DNA from: Tipula vernalis
Taxonomy: Eukaryota; Arthropoda; Insecta; Diptera; Tipulidae
Assembly (NCBI GenBank): GCA_958295665.1
Contig: OY282559.1
Location: 128,067,605-128,131,604, forward strand
Reading direction: 5' to 3'
Length of the DNA stretch: 64,000 bases
The position numbers and the translations under genes are program-made. Numbering within the stretch: position 1 is the stretch's first letter; every line of letters begins with the position of its first letter. Below the pieces are notes generated by a model. That model worked only from the letters and a program-made list of their open reading frames with translations. It made no database searches and was not told the origin of the DNA. Shown here piece after piece: positions 34,938 to 48,547 of the stretch.

Positions 34938-37096
34938 TCAGGTTAAAAAAATTACCCGGTATACTAAGAAAATCTATCCTCCGCCGATCAATCGCGAAAC
35001 TTCAGAAAATTTACTACCCAATTAAGGCTTCTTGCATTGATATAAACAAGGTTAAGATATTAAACTCTCTTACCAATGCTAAAAACAGTTTTCATAATAG
35101 AGTTTTCAACCAAACATAGCAAACAACTCAACCCGACGTAATATAAAACCGAAAACTATAATTGAAACTCATTGAACCAAAATTGTTCTCATTACATAAA
35201 AGAAAACTATTTAATACGATTAATGTGTATACAAAAAACCATATGGACTGTATAAAAGAATACAGCAACATTTTTCGTCGTACTGCTGCTTTGAACCACA
35301 TTGTAACGATGAGAAATGTATAACAACGTGGAAAAATAAGAAAAATTATCGAAAGCTCGATAGAACAAAAAAAAAAATGCTCGTATATATTTCAAACTAA
35401 TGAAGCATTGATATTCGATAGAAAAATAATAATGGAAATTCTTTTTGTTTTTCGCTTTTCTGCTCAATATTTTCTTTAATTTTCTTTATGATATTCTTTG
35501 AATTTCGTTTCAACCGCAATACACGCCCACCATACGATTATATCTGTATATAGATAGCAAGTTACATATATACGAACGGAATCCTCATTAAATGTGGTTT
35601 CACATATAATACTGTATGGATATAAATTTCTTCGGCCAGAAAACAAGAAAATCGGTTACATACATAATATCTTCTTTCGATAATATTAAGATGAAAATTC
35701 CTTGGAAAACCATAATTTATATACATATTTAAGGCAGCTTCAGCTGAAGTAGCACCAGTAAGTATAGCAACAAAATTATGTTACACTGAACGTTAAAATC
35801 TCAAAGGGATTCTAAATAATTTGCAGCAAAAATATTGTAACAGAAGTACATAACATGTACGAGAGATACAGAAGGGAAAATGAGTTTTACGTGGAAAATT
35901 AATGAGACATATTTTTTGGTTAGATTATCAAATATTGATTCACATTTGATTTGTTTGCTTCCCGTATCAACTAGGTTTGTTTGTTATTTTAGGGTGTGCA
36001 TTTCTTTTGTAACACATAATTCCGATAATTCAAAAATTATTGAAACGCTTAAATCTCTGTATATCCCATTTTATTTAGATGTGGTAAAACAAACAACAAA
36101 CTTAACCATATCTTCCAATAATAAGAAATTGCGTGAATTTGGAAATTGGATTCATCTGTGTCCGATAGTTTTATACTGGCATCATAACCGGATTTAATTT
36201 TAAACATTCGGTATCATCAAATAGGCAATTGGAATGAACAGTCCTGATTTGTTCTCCCGGTTAACATGTGTTCTATGTTATGATTACAATTTAAATATTT
36301 TATTAACTCTAGCTGAGCGGAAATTGTGAGCTGAAATCCTATAATAAATTTAAAGAGATTTTCATTTTTTGACCCAATTTTCAAATTATTTAAAAATCGT
36401 CTTTGTTTATTTTTAGCGGATACTCATACGTATTATTAGATGAAAAGTTATGGCAATTCAGGCAATCAAAAATGTTATTGTGTGTGTTATCTCACCTCAT
36501 TGTGAGACAAACCTCACCCTTTCCCTTAAAGTTTGATGAAATTATGATTGATAATACTGATTTTTTGATACTTTGTGCTAAGTGAAGAATTACCGCGGCG
36601 CCAAATCCAAGATCATGCCCTGATACAAGAAAAAAATATGCTTGGTCATTGCTTCCGCACGTCGCAAACAACTTAATACCCCATTTGTTTGGCTTGTCCT
36701 TTATTTATTGTTTAGAGCTTAGTCAGCCATTGAATGATATAATTTGCTCTAATAATGCTTAGGCTTTCTTCGAAAGATAATTGTAAGCATCGTTTATGAA
36801 CCGAGTTTATAAGTGGCCTCACCTAAAATTTAGTGTAGTCATGAATAAAGTAAATTATAGTATTATTTGTCAAATGGGCTGATGCCCAGTGAATAATACC
36901 CGGGGCACTGGACTATATGTTTGTGTTGTTGATTTAGGGTTATTAATTTATACAACAATGTTTTCCTTTTTGTTTACAAAATTTCACATATTAATGATTT
37001 TTTATTAAACGCCTGTAATATTTTAAAATAATTGTTTGTTCTACTATCACCACCAACGTACTTCACGAATTACAATACTTTTCACAAAACTAAAGC
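34938..37096. other. AT-rich non-coding stretch
   Basis: No supported feature. A 105-codon frame at 35880-36197 has no recognisable motif and could be chance. Confidence 0.45.
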
Positions 37097-37580
37097 TTAA
37101 AGATATTTAACATTCTCCGCCACCTTTACTTGCTGTAGATTACATTTCATTTTGTATCCTATTTTGTTTTGCTTCGGGTTATATCTATGATACAATACAT
37201 GTATGGTTACGAAAGTAAGTAATCCCTTGTCAACGGGCGATTGGTTGATTCTCCCATACAGGTATAGGAAGGTGCTAAGTAAGTTCGTTCGCTGGCGCAA
37301 TAATTGCTTGGGTTGGTCATTAAACAACAGGAACGTTTGATTTGGCTGGATGATGTAGTTGTGGTACATACAGGTAAGCAAAGTTAATAACCAATGACAT
37401 TGGCTTCACAGGTTGCAAGTTTCTATCTGAAATCGTCTTCAACATTACATTATTGGTAGGTAGGATTTCGTCTGGATAGGTTACCATATCACCGGTAAGT
37501 ATCGCGCAACACTTTGCATAATCGGGATAGACTTTGCAAAAACTAAACTGCTTAGTTAGGTATATTAGAGCTATTGTCAT
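37097..37580 (-). other. Unrecognised minus-strand coding-like segment
   Basis: Two overlapping frames (37580-37320 and 37381-37097) have more balanced composition than the flanks. They include the words DYAKCCAILTGDMVTYPDE and NVMLKTISDRNLQPV. I do not recognise the family. It may be a relic of another element next to the BEL copy, or chance. Confidence 0.25.
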
Positions 37581-37760
37581 CAGTATCGGTTGTAGTAACT
37601 AAGCTCCAGCAATTATCATATGGTACATAAAACTTATGTTTCAGCGATTTTGTACATACATTTTTTTTTATATGTTTGTACCAACGATAACTCGATATCT
37701 AAAAACAAAAAATAAATGGAACGGCATACCTGAGTTATCTCGGTTTTAGCGATATCAGAT

Positions 37761-40700
37761 TTGCCCAATACTACAAATCACTGGAACATCAAACGTGGAA
37801 GCATCACACATCACCAGCGGTTCGAGAATGAACAGCAACCGAATACGACCGGTCACAAGGTTGGTCTTTCACCAACAGAAGAAGTAAATGAACTAAACAT
37901 ACAATCACACAACACAGTCTATATAGCTGCGCAAGGCATAATTCCGACTGCGATAATTAAAATCAAAGATGGCAGTGGGCAATATCAGACTTATCGAGAA
38001 TTACTGGATTCCGCCTCACAGGCGTCTTTTATTGCGGAGGAATGTATGCAAGGTTTGCGGCTTAAACGCAGCAACGCAAGGGTCATGGTGAAGGGACTTG
38101 GCGAAGTGGGAATTGGAATAACACGTGGATCGACCGAACTGGTCATTACAGCTCAAGATAATTCAACCACGTTAACAACGCAGGCTTTCATAGTTCCTAA
38201 GGTGTGGTGTCCGGCGTGCACAATGAATTCATGCTATCGGAGCAAGACGTTCAAACCATAAGTGGGCTGCTTCTAGCAGATCCAGCATTTAATAAGCGTA
38301 GGCGCATCGACGTGCTATTAGGTATGGACATTTTCTTCAAAGTACTAGTATCTGAGTAGCATACTTTATCCAGCGGACTAACAGCTGTTCGTACCATTTT
38401 TGGCTGGTTAGTTGCCGGGAGAAGTGTAGAGCAAGTACATATTCGAACATCTCGAAACTTCAATATTGTAATGGACATTGATAGGTCACTCCGCATGTTC
38501 TGGGAGATAGAAGAGTTGCCGAGAGGTATAACAAGATCACCAGAAGAACTGAAATTTGAAGAGCTGTTTCAAACAACCACCAGACAAACCGCAAACAACA
38601 AATTTGTTGTTAAAGTGCTGTTTAAGCAGCCTGGTACAATGATATTGGAACCTCATACAATGCCGCACTCAACCGTTTGAAAGCAATGCAGAGAAGGTTC
38701 AATCGTGATGAAGACTTTGGGAAGTTATATCGAGCATTTATGACGGAGTATGAAGAGTTAGGACACATGCAGATGTTAGAAGGAAATGGCAAAACCAATA
38801 AATACTATTTGCCGCACCACGGGAGCCCAGCAGTACAACTACGAAGCTCCGAGTTGTCTTCGACGCGTCTGGCAAATCGTCAACCGGGATATCATTGCAT
38901 GATATTTGATTAGTTGAATCAACCGTGCAACCACCACTTATCAATATTCTACTGAAATTTCGGCAACATGAGTTCGTCATATGCGGGGACCTGGAGAAAA
39001 TGTATAGGCAGGTCTGGGTGAGCGATGAGGATCAAGCATATCAGAATATTTTATGGAGAAACAATGCAAACGACCAACCAAGCACAGACCAGTTAAAAAC
39101 TTTACGTATGGCACTTCATCAGCAGCATTTCTGGCCACTCTTAGTGTAAAGAAAATTGGTATGAAGCTACAAGCGAGACAAACAGAAGCAGCACAAGCCA
39201 TACAACAAGACATATACATATATAGACGATCTGATGACGGGGTCTAATTCAAGAGTACAAGCTAAAACCTTGATAACGCAAATAATAACTGCTTACAGCA
39301 CGACGGATTTAAACTGCGAAAATTAACGTCAAATAATGGCGACAAGTGGGGATATCATTGATATCGGAGAGCATTCAGAGTCGCTAAAGGTATTAGGGCT
39401 GCAATGGGATCCTTGCAGAGACTCATTCAAATTCACAACCGAACTATTTGATCGAACAGCGCATACCAAGCGAACTTTACTGCCGGATACTAGTCGAATC
39501 TTCGATCCGCTTGGCTGGTTAGCACCGATTGTAATACGCATGAAAATTTTACTTCAAGCAGTGTGGATGCATGATTTGAGCTGGGACGAAGATCTTCCAA
39601 GGAACCTATCGGAAATGTGGTTAAAGATCAAAGAAGATTTGCATGAAATTCCAGCAATTTGAATTCCAATATGGGTGCAATCTAGCGACGAAACAAGCTT
39701 AATTAGATTTAGCGACGCAAGCGAACACGCATATGCCGCCGTGATATATGCAGTAATAAAAACAAAGGATGGTCTGCAGTCCAATATAATTAGCGGGAAA
39801 TCTCGAGTTGCACCGGTCAAGCAGATTAGTATTCCACGGCTGGAATTCATCAGTTGGTGGAATCGGCGTTAACAATCAAGATAACCGCAATTATGCTATT
39901 CATCGACTCAAAAATAGTATTAGATTGGTTGTCGGCACATCCCAGGCGTTGGACAACTTTTGTAGCCAATAGAACGAGCGATATAATTCAAACTTACAAG
40001 CGAGAAAATTGGGGGCACGTCGGCTCTAAGGACAACCCGGCTGACATAGCATCTCGAGGCATGAATACAATCGATTTGATGAAAGATAGTATGTGGTGGC
40101 ATGGACCACACTGGCTGATTGATGCTGAGTGAACCAAGACGATTCATTCAACCAAATTTATAGATCAGGGTGCGACAAAAGTGGAATTGCGTCCCGCAAA
40201 AATTCAATCATATGCGGTATCAACAACCAGTTTTTTTGATGAGTTTATCAAGAGGTACTCAGGTTTCCATAAGATGACCAAGGTATTAGCATTATAAGGC
40301 GGTTCATCACCAACTGTAAAAAAAAACAAAAGTCAAGGAATACCAATCGAGAGGAGATGATGGCTGCGGAGTTAAATACTGATTAAATACGTACAACAGA
40401 CCGATTTTAAAGCAGAAATAGATGAATTACAAGAAAAAATGGGTTTACCGAGGTGCACTAAACTTATCAGCTTGAATCCATTTTTGGATAACACAGGAGT
40501 ACTACAGCATCGTATAACGTGAAGCATCCTATTATCCTACCGATGAGTTATAACGCGGTAAAATGCATTGTAAGAGATTTGTATAACCTATACAATCACC
40601 CGGGGGTAAGCCTTCTTACAAGCATTGCAAGGCGACGGTTTTAGATAATTAGAGGCAAAGTAATTTCAAGAACAATTAGCAGATAGGGAATATTCACACC

Positions 40701-41243
40701 CATTTTACAAGCTCGGAGTGGATTACTGTGGACCGTTTAAGGTACATCCCGTAAGACGCAGTCGTCAAATTCCACAAAAAATGTACGTTTGTATTTTCAT
40801 ATGCCTAAGCACAAAATCAGTGCACATCAAGACAGTAGAAAACTTAACCACTGAAAGTTTTCTGGGAGCATTTTCAAAGATTTGTATCCAGAAGAAGAAG
40901 TTGTCACACGGTCTACAGTGACAATAACACCAATTTTGTAGGTGCCCACAATCAATTGCGTGAATTATATCAATTCCTAAAATCAAAATCATCAGACATA
41001 GCCGCAGCACTGCTACAGCACAAAATAGATTGGCGATTTATTCCACCAGGAACGCCTCACATGGGTGGTATATGGGAGGCGGCGGTAAAACAAGCCAAAA
41101 TACAACTAACGAGGGTGGTCGGCAAAACTATACTCACCATGGAAGAAATTGGGACATTGATGACAAAAATAGAGGCCATCGTGAATTCAAGACCGATTAT
41201 GGCCAATGAGTCAAAAGACATCGACTGCATTACGCCAGCGTGA
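37761..41243 (+). pseudogene. BEL/Pao retrotransposon pol, decayed copy
   Basis: The order is protease, RT, RNase H and integrase. The protease (37900-38210) has LLDSASQASFIAE at about 38000, where the usual active-site Gly after Asp-Ser is Ala. RT blocks include FELLFQT-like (about 38555), HHGSPAV (38817), GDLEKMYRQVW (38982) and a YIDD motif (about 39215). The RNase H region (39480-40130) has SRIFDPLGWLAPIV, FSDASEHAYAAVIYA and IDSKIVLDWL. The integrase has the first acid in VDYCGPF (about 40719), SDNN-like damage near 40918, and PPGTPHMGGIWEAAVKQAK (41044-41100). Many stops and frameshifts split it, and the region between 40270 and 40700 is poor. No LTRs were identified. Confidence 0.8.
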
Positions 41244-42075
41244 ATTATCAAGAAATATCATCCCGAATTCACGACGATTGTCAAACTTCATAGCAACAGG
41301 TGGTTTTAACCCCTAAAAATGGTCTGGTTGCAGATAAAAAAAGTTTCGTTAATGTCTCACAGAGTACTATACAGTTTAGAATAGTTTTTATGATATTTTT
41401 TCGGATTTACAAGATTTTCGATTAGTTAATCAGAAACAAAATCAAGAGGCCAATTATTCATAATATATCTACCCAAAAAAAGTAGAAATATCAATCCCCC
41501 CGTAATTTTCCCCAACAGTTATACAAATTGTATAACACTGAACAAAAAATGAAAACTTTCCTTGAGCTCATTGTGTTGGTAGTTTGGTTTCGTACTGAAA
41601 AGGTTGGTCTACTCATCAGGCAGCTAGGACCAAACTACAAAAATACAACTCCTACTTAACACAGATAGTGACAAGTACGAACGTACTGATTTAGCGAATT
41701 ATATTCACTATACCAAAAAACTCAAAGAAAACCCACATTTATGTGTGTTTAATACCCACACAATATTAAGAAGTTTACGAGAAGAATGTCTGTTTATCAA
41801 ATGGCTATTTTCGGCTTGCTATTTGGTTTCAGATTAACAAATCGAAAAAAAGCCGAAAAAAATCATTTGATACACAGATATACTTCTCTTAAACTTCCTA
41901 ATAATTTTTATAATTTTTTGATTTTGACAGTACAAAAGGTTCCCTTGTAAGATTATTTAGAACCGATTTCAACATGTTAAATTTCTTTCGTATGTTCCTC
42001 CCATATGCAGTTAAATAACAGGTAATTCTCAACAGTCAGCGTTCTGGAACAAACAAAAACGATAAATTCTTTACT
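41244..42075. other. Non-coding stretch with an imperfect hairpin
   Basis: No gene. At 41766-41905 two arms of about 50 nt pair: AGAAGTTTACGAGAAGAATG near 41769, and its inverse variant ending near 41903. The loop is about 25 nt. This may be a tiny MITE remnant. Confidence 0.5.
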
Positions 42076-42782
42076 TGTTCGAGACGCATACAACACACAT
42101 AATTAAAAAGCCACACAAATAGTTTAATGTATATACGTTTATTATATTTATCACGAATACAGGCAACTAATACACACATGAAATATTTTCCGGAGAAACT
42201 GGAACCTAAATTGAAAATAATATTTGTACATATACATCTACTTTACCAGTAACACGAATTAATAACTTATCTAGTCTATAATCCCATTCATCATTGTGTA
42301 TGATTGCCTGTGTTCTACAGATCAAGAAGAAGCAATTTAATTATTAATTAATTATTATTATTAACATAATCAATTTATCTTAGTTAATTTACTTACCGAA
42401 AATTATGTAATTTTGATATTTGGTATTATTGACATAATAATTTGGACATCTGTCAATTGTAATCATTAGAATTAGATGTACTAGAGTAAAACCTGATCAT
42501 TGTACTAAATTATACCAATTAATATTAGTAATGCAAGATGAACCAGATTGCCATTGTAAAACACCTATACTAAGAAATAATTGTACAATTTTTGTTGCCA
42601 TCAAGAATGAATTGCATTATTAATTGAAGACTCACAGCATCAACAAGCAAAAATTTGTAGCTAAAAATAATTTATAAATACATAATTTTTATTGAAAATC
42701 AATTGCATTAAAACATCCGACTTTCGTTTTCTTTAAATAAATCAGTGAAACAGTCCACTCAAAGTTGTGCTCGATCGAAACA
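42076..42782 (+). repeat. 5' LTR of the BEL/Pao element
   Basis: Starts TGTTCGAGACGCATACAACA and ends GCTCGATCGAAACA. It matches 49226-50324 apart from scattered substitutions, a 4-bp indel near 42130, and 32 bp (around 42419-42450) that the 3' LTR lacks. The AATAAA-like word near 42735 could serve in polyadenylation. Confidence 0.93.
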
Positions 42783-42800
42783 TGGTCCTTCGAGCCGGAT
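42783..42800 (+). promoter_or_regulatory. Primer binding site, tRNA-Tyr type
   Basis: TGGTCCTTCGAGCCGGAT begins immediately after the LTR. It is complementary to the 3' end of eukaryotic tRNA-Tyr (...CCGGCTCGAAGGACCA). Reverse transcription of minus-strand DNA would start here. Confidence 0.85.
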
Positions 42801-44145
42801 AGGAAAGCGAAACGTATCAACGGTGTTTATAAGTTATTAGTGAGGTGGTAGCACATAACGGGACAAAGAATATCCGACCATCAGCAATGAACAAACAGTA
42901 AGTTGCATTTTGTTATAACTACCGAGTATGCAAATATTTTGAGTGATCCATTAAACTACAAGTAAACATTTTCCGGGTTGTGATTGAATTTGTAATAATC
43001 TGATTAAAAATCTTTTTTGGATTTGGTTTTTTAAAGTTTTTTATTTATAAAATTCACTTTAAACAAATTTATTAATTTATAATTTTAATTTATGAATAAA
43101 GTTTTTATTTATAATTTTTCACTATTGTATCACATACACTTTTTATATAAATTTTTTCCAAAAAAAAAGAAAAATTAATTTCCAACACTTTTTTTTGGTA
43201 TTTTTTAGAATTTATTTCTTTTTATAATTTTTACCCACGTTGGTAATGTCACTTCATCGATAGAACTGATCCCCTCGTTTTTATTTCGTTCAAACAAAAT
43301 ATATTTTGTTTGTCCGTGTATATCACAACCCCTTATGTGCCACAGTATATTATTCTGAAACACATAAATAAAATGCTAATGGTATTGCATAACTTGACAG
43401 GCAATGTAATAAGTACATCGAGAGTATTTGTTGTATGTATATGCCAGTATTTCTCCTAATTCGTATTTTTCGTTATGGAAATTCGCTTGTATAGAATTAG
43501 AGGAGAATACGCTACACATTGAAATGTGAATAAAATATTTTGCTGATGATTGCTGATTATACTGCAAATCAATCATATGACCAAATAGAAAACGCAATAA
43601 CTTTGATCATGAAAATAATTTTGTTGATTTCATATCTTCTGAAATTATTTAATAAATTTATATTTGTATGGCGCATGAGCTCAGTAGTAAATGAAGAATA
43701 CTTTGTTTAATTTCAATTTTAAATTTTTCCGTTTTTTATTCATGTAGAGATTAATTTTCTCGTTAAGAAATATATTAATCCCCTACAAATTCCATAAAAA
43801 ATTTAATTGTTTTACGCCTTCAATGTGATATTATTACAGTCACGATACCGGATGTTTATAAGTGAAGTGTTGTGAGTCATTCCGTGAGCGAGTATACATC
43901 AATTAGTATTAGTATCCATCAAACCGTGAGCGAGTATACATCAATTAATTTGTGTTGCAAGCAAACCAAGCCAAACCGAGTGCTTCCAACTGTTGTGAGT
44001 CAACCACCAAGTTACCAGAATCCATTGCACCGTGTTTCGAGAGAAATCTGGAAATCAAATTGAATTTTACACTTTCCACGTGATAGTATTGAATTCACGC
44101 CAACGAAAGCCTCCAAGTGTAGTATCATGTACTCATTGTTGAATA

Positions 44146-45396
44146 ATGCCTCGAATAGACGTGTTGACAAAACGACGTTCCACTATAAAGGGATCTCTAA
44201 CAAAGATTCTCAATTATGCTAAAGATCAGCGTCACACTGAAGCATCCAAACTCGAACCAGAAGAGCTGAAGGTTCGATTACGTCGTTTAGATACATTATT
44301 ATCCGACTTTCAAGACATTGAACAAAATATCACCGAAGCGAATCCAGAGGACGTAAGCCAGCAAGATGAATTCGAAGACAAATATTAGGCCGCAGTTGCA
44401 GAATTGAACAAATTGATTCGAAAAGCTAATTTAGCTGCTGGGAATGTATCGGTAGAGTTAAATGATACACAAGTCGATCAGAACCGTAGTGTCAATCTGG
44501 AAGTTAAACTACCAAAAATAAATATTGCATTATTTTACGGTAGTTATATGGAATGGCAATCATATTATGATTTATTCTCTTCCACCATCCACGAAAAACC
44601 GAATCTGAATCCTGCACAGAAATTTCAGTATTTGAAGGGATTTTTGAGAAACGAAGCTGCCAATCTCCTAAAACATCTGCCAATTTCTGCTGCAAATTAT
44701 ATTGAGGCGTTGAATAAATCAAAAACGGTATACTGTACAGAAAACGGTATACTGTACAATCGTTCATAAAAAATTTAGTAGACTTGCCAGCAATTAATAA
44801 TCTTACCTCACAACATCTTCGCAATATAATGGATACTGCAGACGAAGTAATCAGGGGATTAAAAGCCATTGGACCTGAAGCTGAAACACGAGACCCCTGG
44901 TTAAATTATTTAATAATTCAAAAATTAGACGAGCAAACCAGAGATAAATGGGCCAATGAGACATCCGATGTGGAATTCCCAACCTACCAATCCTTAATCA
45001 ATTTTTTGATGAGAAGAGCCGACGCCCTGAGAAGAGAGAGAAGAAGTTACCCAAGTAAAACCACCAAAAACGTTTACCAATTCCGTCGTATCGTGTACTG
45101 TTTGTAAAAATGAGTACCATCCAATATTCCAATGTTCGAAATTTAAGAATTGGCCTGTTGAAAAACGAAGAGATTGGATAAAAGCCGAAAACCGTTGTTT
45201 CAACTGCTTCAGTCAAGCTCATACTGTTTACAACTGCAAGTCAAAGGGGAGATGTCACTTCTGCAAAAGAACTCACAATACATTGTTGCATCTAGCCACA
45301 AATTCGAACTAATCCACCGGAAAGGAACCAGGCAGTAATCAATCATTACAACACAACAACCATCAAATTGATTCAACTGCAACAGAGAATTCTCAG
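44146..45396 (+). pseudogene. BEL/Pao gag, interrupted
   Basis: Gag forms the retrotransposon particle. The frame opens at ATG 44146 with a basic helix-rich N-terminus. A TAG at 44386 interrupts it, and the same frame continues through a capsid-type region (FYGSYMEWQSYYDLFSSTIH, about 44533-44592). A directly repeated 19-bp word (ending near 44757) accompanies a frameshift near 44740. The next block (44784-45030) has EVIRGLKAIGPEAETRDPWL, then another frameshift in the GA-rich stretch near 45035. Zinc-knuckle motifs follow (CTVCKNEYHPIFQC, CFNCFSQAHTVYNC, CHFCKRTHNTLLH; about 45093-45290). A TAA at 45310 precedes the protease in the same frame. Confidence 0.8.
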
Positions 45397-46932
45397 GTGC
45401 CACAATCGTCGTGTATGCATTCCAGTCATGGGTTAAGTTCAGCAGTTTTACTAACCGCAACCGTGAAGGTAAGAGATAGAAGTGGTCAGCATCAGTTATG
45501 TCGAGTGTTACTTGACTCAGGTTCCCAAACGTCTTTAATCACGGAAGCGTTTGTCCAAAGATTAGGATTAGAACGTAAAAATGGACGAATTTGTATCCAG
45601 GGGCTTTCAAACCGAAAAATGGTTACCACTAGGGGAATAGTGGACCTAATCATATCACCACATATACCATCCGATTATATATCCGAAGTTTCCGCTTATG
45701 TGGTACCATTCATAACTACCGTCAGGCCAATACAAGAAACTGATTGGTCGCATTGCAAATGTTTTTCAACCTTGACGTTAGCCGATGCAAGTCCGAAATC
45801 AGCTTCCAAAATCGATCTACTCATTGGAGCTGACAAATTTTTCGAGATCCTTAAACCAGAGCAACTAAAGGATTCGAATAATACAATTTATGCCCATAAC
45901 ACACATCTTGGATGGATATTGACGGGAAATAACCAACCAAGGGAAGAATCCAGTCACTGCAATGTCGTTATTATCGATAATAGCAGCCTAGATAATAGTC
46001 TTAAAAAATTTTGGGAATGCGAGGAAGTATTCAGTATCACACCGTTATTACCGGAACACCAGATTTATGAGGACCTCTTTAACACCACTACCACTAAGTT
46101 ACAAGATAATCACTACGTGGTGAGATTACCTTTTACACCTGAAAGAAAGCCATTGAAGGAATCAATAGGTATCGCTATCAAACGCTTACACTCAATGGAG
46201 AGGAAGTTTAAGAATAATACAGATTTCCATCAGCGGTATATCGAATTTATGGATGAGTACATAAGACTAGGACATATGAAAGAAGTTGACCCGCCAAAAA
46301 TTACATCCGATTATTTATATCTTCCGCATCATGGGGTGTGGAGGGAATCATCAGCGACGACAAAATTGCGCATAGTATTTGACGCTTCTGCCAAAACCAC
46401 CTCCGGATACTCGTTGAATGATAATCTACTGACTGGGCCTACTTTACAAAATTTATTGGGTGATATTTTAATTCGTTTTCGTTCAAACAAAATAGCATTT
46501 ACCGCCGATGCAGAGAAAATGTTTCGGCAGATATGGATACATCCTGATGATCTCCGATATCAACGAATAGTTTGTCGTAATTCACCTGATTCCGTCATTA
46601 AACATTACGAATTACTAACCTTAACATATGGTATGGCTTCATCACCGTATTTAGCGACCAGAGTCATTAAACACATAGCCGAAGCTAAGTTACAGCAATA
46701 TCCGGAAGCATCGCAAACGTTGTTAAGAGATTTGTACGTCGATGATCTATTAACCGGTGCACAGTCAGTAGATGAAGCAGCTAATTTAGCAGAACAAATT
46801 TGTACCATTATGAACCAATTGGGTTTAGACTCCGAAAATGGTCGAGTAATTCATCCGCGTTTCTCAAAAGCATTAATAGTGAATCGAGTTCAACCATTCC
46901 AAAGAAACTTTCCGAAGATCGAGAAGCAATAA
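45397..46932 (+). pseudogene. BEL/Pao protease and reverse transcriptase
   Basis: This 511-codon frame continues the gag frame without its own ATG context, so it is part of a polyprotein. The aspartic protease (A17-like) has LLDSGSQTSLITEAF near residue 39-53, with the Asp intact, and SKIDLLIGADKF near 140. RT blocks include KLRIVFDASAKT (about 46363), FTADAEKMFRQIWIHPDD (about 46497), LTYGMASSPYLATR (about 46621) and the catalytic YVDD in LYVDDLLTG (about 46733). A frameshift near 46820 moves the LRKW block into another frame. A segment before the RNase H domain appears lost near 46940. Confidence 0.85.
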
Positions 46933-46948
46933 AAGTATTGTACGGGTC

Positions 46949-48547
46949 TTGTCGGAAGCTAGCCAGATTTTTGATCCGCTAGGTTTAGTGTCGCCCTTTA
47001 TTATTAAAATAAAATGTTTCTTCCAAGCGTTGTGGTTGCAAGATTTAGGGTGGGATGACACGTTGCCAAATTCAGTCCAAGAACAATGGCAAACAATTAG
47101 AAGCGAAATGATCAGCATATCAACGATTTCCGTGCCGAGATGGCTATTCACGTGCGGTGTGGATTGCCAACTACATGATTTTTGTGACTCTAGCGAAAGT
47201 GTATTTGCGGCTACAATTTACATTCGAACGAAGTACAACGGCAGCTTTATTACTAAATTGATAGCGGCAAGGACCAAAGTAGCGCCGATAAAAAATATAT
47301 CGCTACCTCGCCTCGAATTGAATGGTGCCTTGCTATTAGTCCGACTAATGAAACGAGTTCAACATTTGTTAGTTATTCCCGACCACCAGTTGTTCGGATG
47401 GACAGATTCCACCGTTGTACTGGACTGGCTTGCCGAACCACCACGTAGATGGAAAACCTATGTGGCAAATCGCACTAGTGAAATACTAGAAGTACTTCAA
47501 AGAGGCAAATGGCGCCATATTACCTCAAAACTAAATCCCGCAGATTGTGCTACCAGGGGTTTAAGTCCAATAGAACTTAAAACCCATAATCTTTGGTGGA
47601 ATGGACCAGAATTCCTCAAATCAGACGAAGAGCGTTGGCCAACATTTCGAAAAGTCGAACCAGTCAATGAATTGGAACGAAGAAGTAAACTACATGTGAT
47701 GGTTGATAATCCTACCAATACATCAAAGCCATTGATAGAAGTGCTGTTAGAAACTTATTCCAGCTTCGATAAGGTAATTAATATTCTAATAAATATAAGA
47801 AAGTTTATTTCCAAATGTCGAAGGTCAACCAACACAATCGTCTCTGAATGGAAGGCTGCAGAAATTGAGATATTGCTGCAGTCAAAGGCACAATTTTTTA
47901 AAGATGATATCAATGATTTACGAAAGGGCGGCATTGTCTCATCAAGAAGCGCAATCAAGTCATTACATCCATTCCTAGACAAGATAGGATTATTACGAGT
48001 AGGTGGTAGAATTGAGAAGGCTATCGCACCATATGATACGCTCCATCCAATAATTTTGTCATCTAAATCGGAAACAGCGAAACTCATAATCTTAAAATAC
48101 CACAACACTAATTTACACTGCGGGGCCTCTTTACTCATGAGCATTATTCGAAGAAGGTTTTGGATTATTAGAGCAAGAGATAAAATAAAGTCAATAATCC
48201 GAAAATGCGTTTCTTGTATTAAGCAAAGACCTAAAACCGAAGGCAAAATAATGGGTATCTTACCTAAGGAGAGGGTACAGTTAATCCGACCTTTCCTGAA
48301 AATAGGGTTAGATTTTGCAGGTCCAATAAATACATACCTGCGCCGCGGACGCGGTCAACGAGTTCAAAAATCCTACATATGCTGCATTGTTTGTTTAAGC
48401 ACCAAAGCCATACACTTAGAAATCGTAAGTGATTTAAAACTCAATCATTTCTCGGAGCACTGTATCGTCTTTTTGCCAGAAGAGGGGTCAGCACCGACAT
48501 CTTTTCAGATAATGGAAGTAATTTTCGAGGCGCAAGCAGAAAATTAA
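46949..48547 (+). pseudogene. BEL/Pao RNase H and integrase, first part
   Basis: A 532-codon open frame. The SEASQIFDPLGLVSPFIIKI block (from 46952) links RT to RNase H. RNase H motifs are FCDSSESVFAATIY (about 47180), VAPIKNISLPRLELNGALL (about 47278) and FGWTDSTVVLDWLAEPPRRW (47395-47454). The integrase zinc region (HNTNLHCGASLL...CVSCIKQR, about 48102-48230) is followed by IGLDFAGPI with the first catalytic acid (about 48304) and CLSTKAIHLEIV. A frameshift near 48485 takes the second-acid segment (IFSDNGSNF) into the frame of the next fragment. Confidence 0.85.

Noticed and set aside
35880..36197. 105-codon open frame
   Set aside because: No recognisable motif, AT-rich codon use, and within the length expected by chance in this composition.
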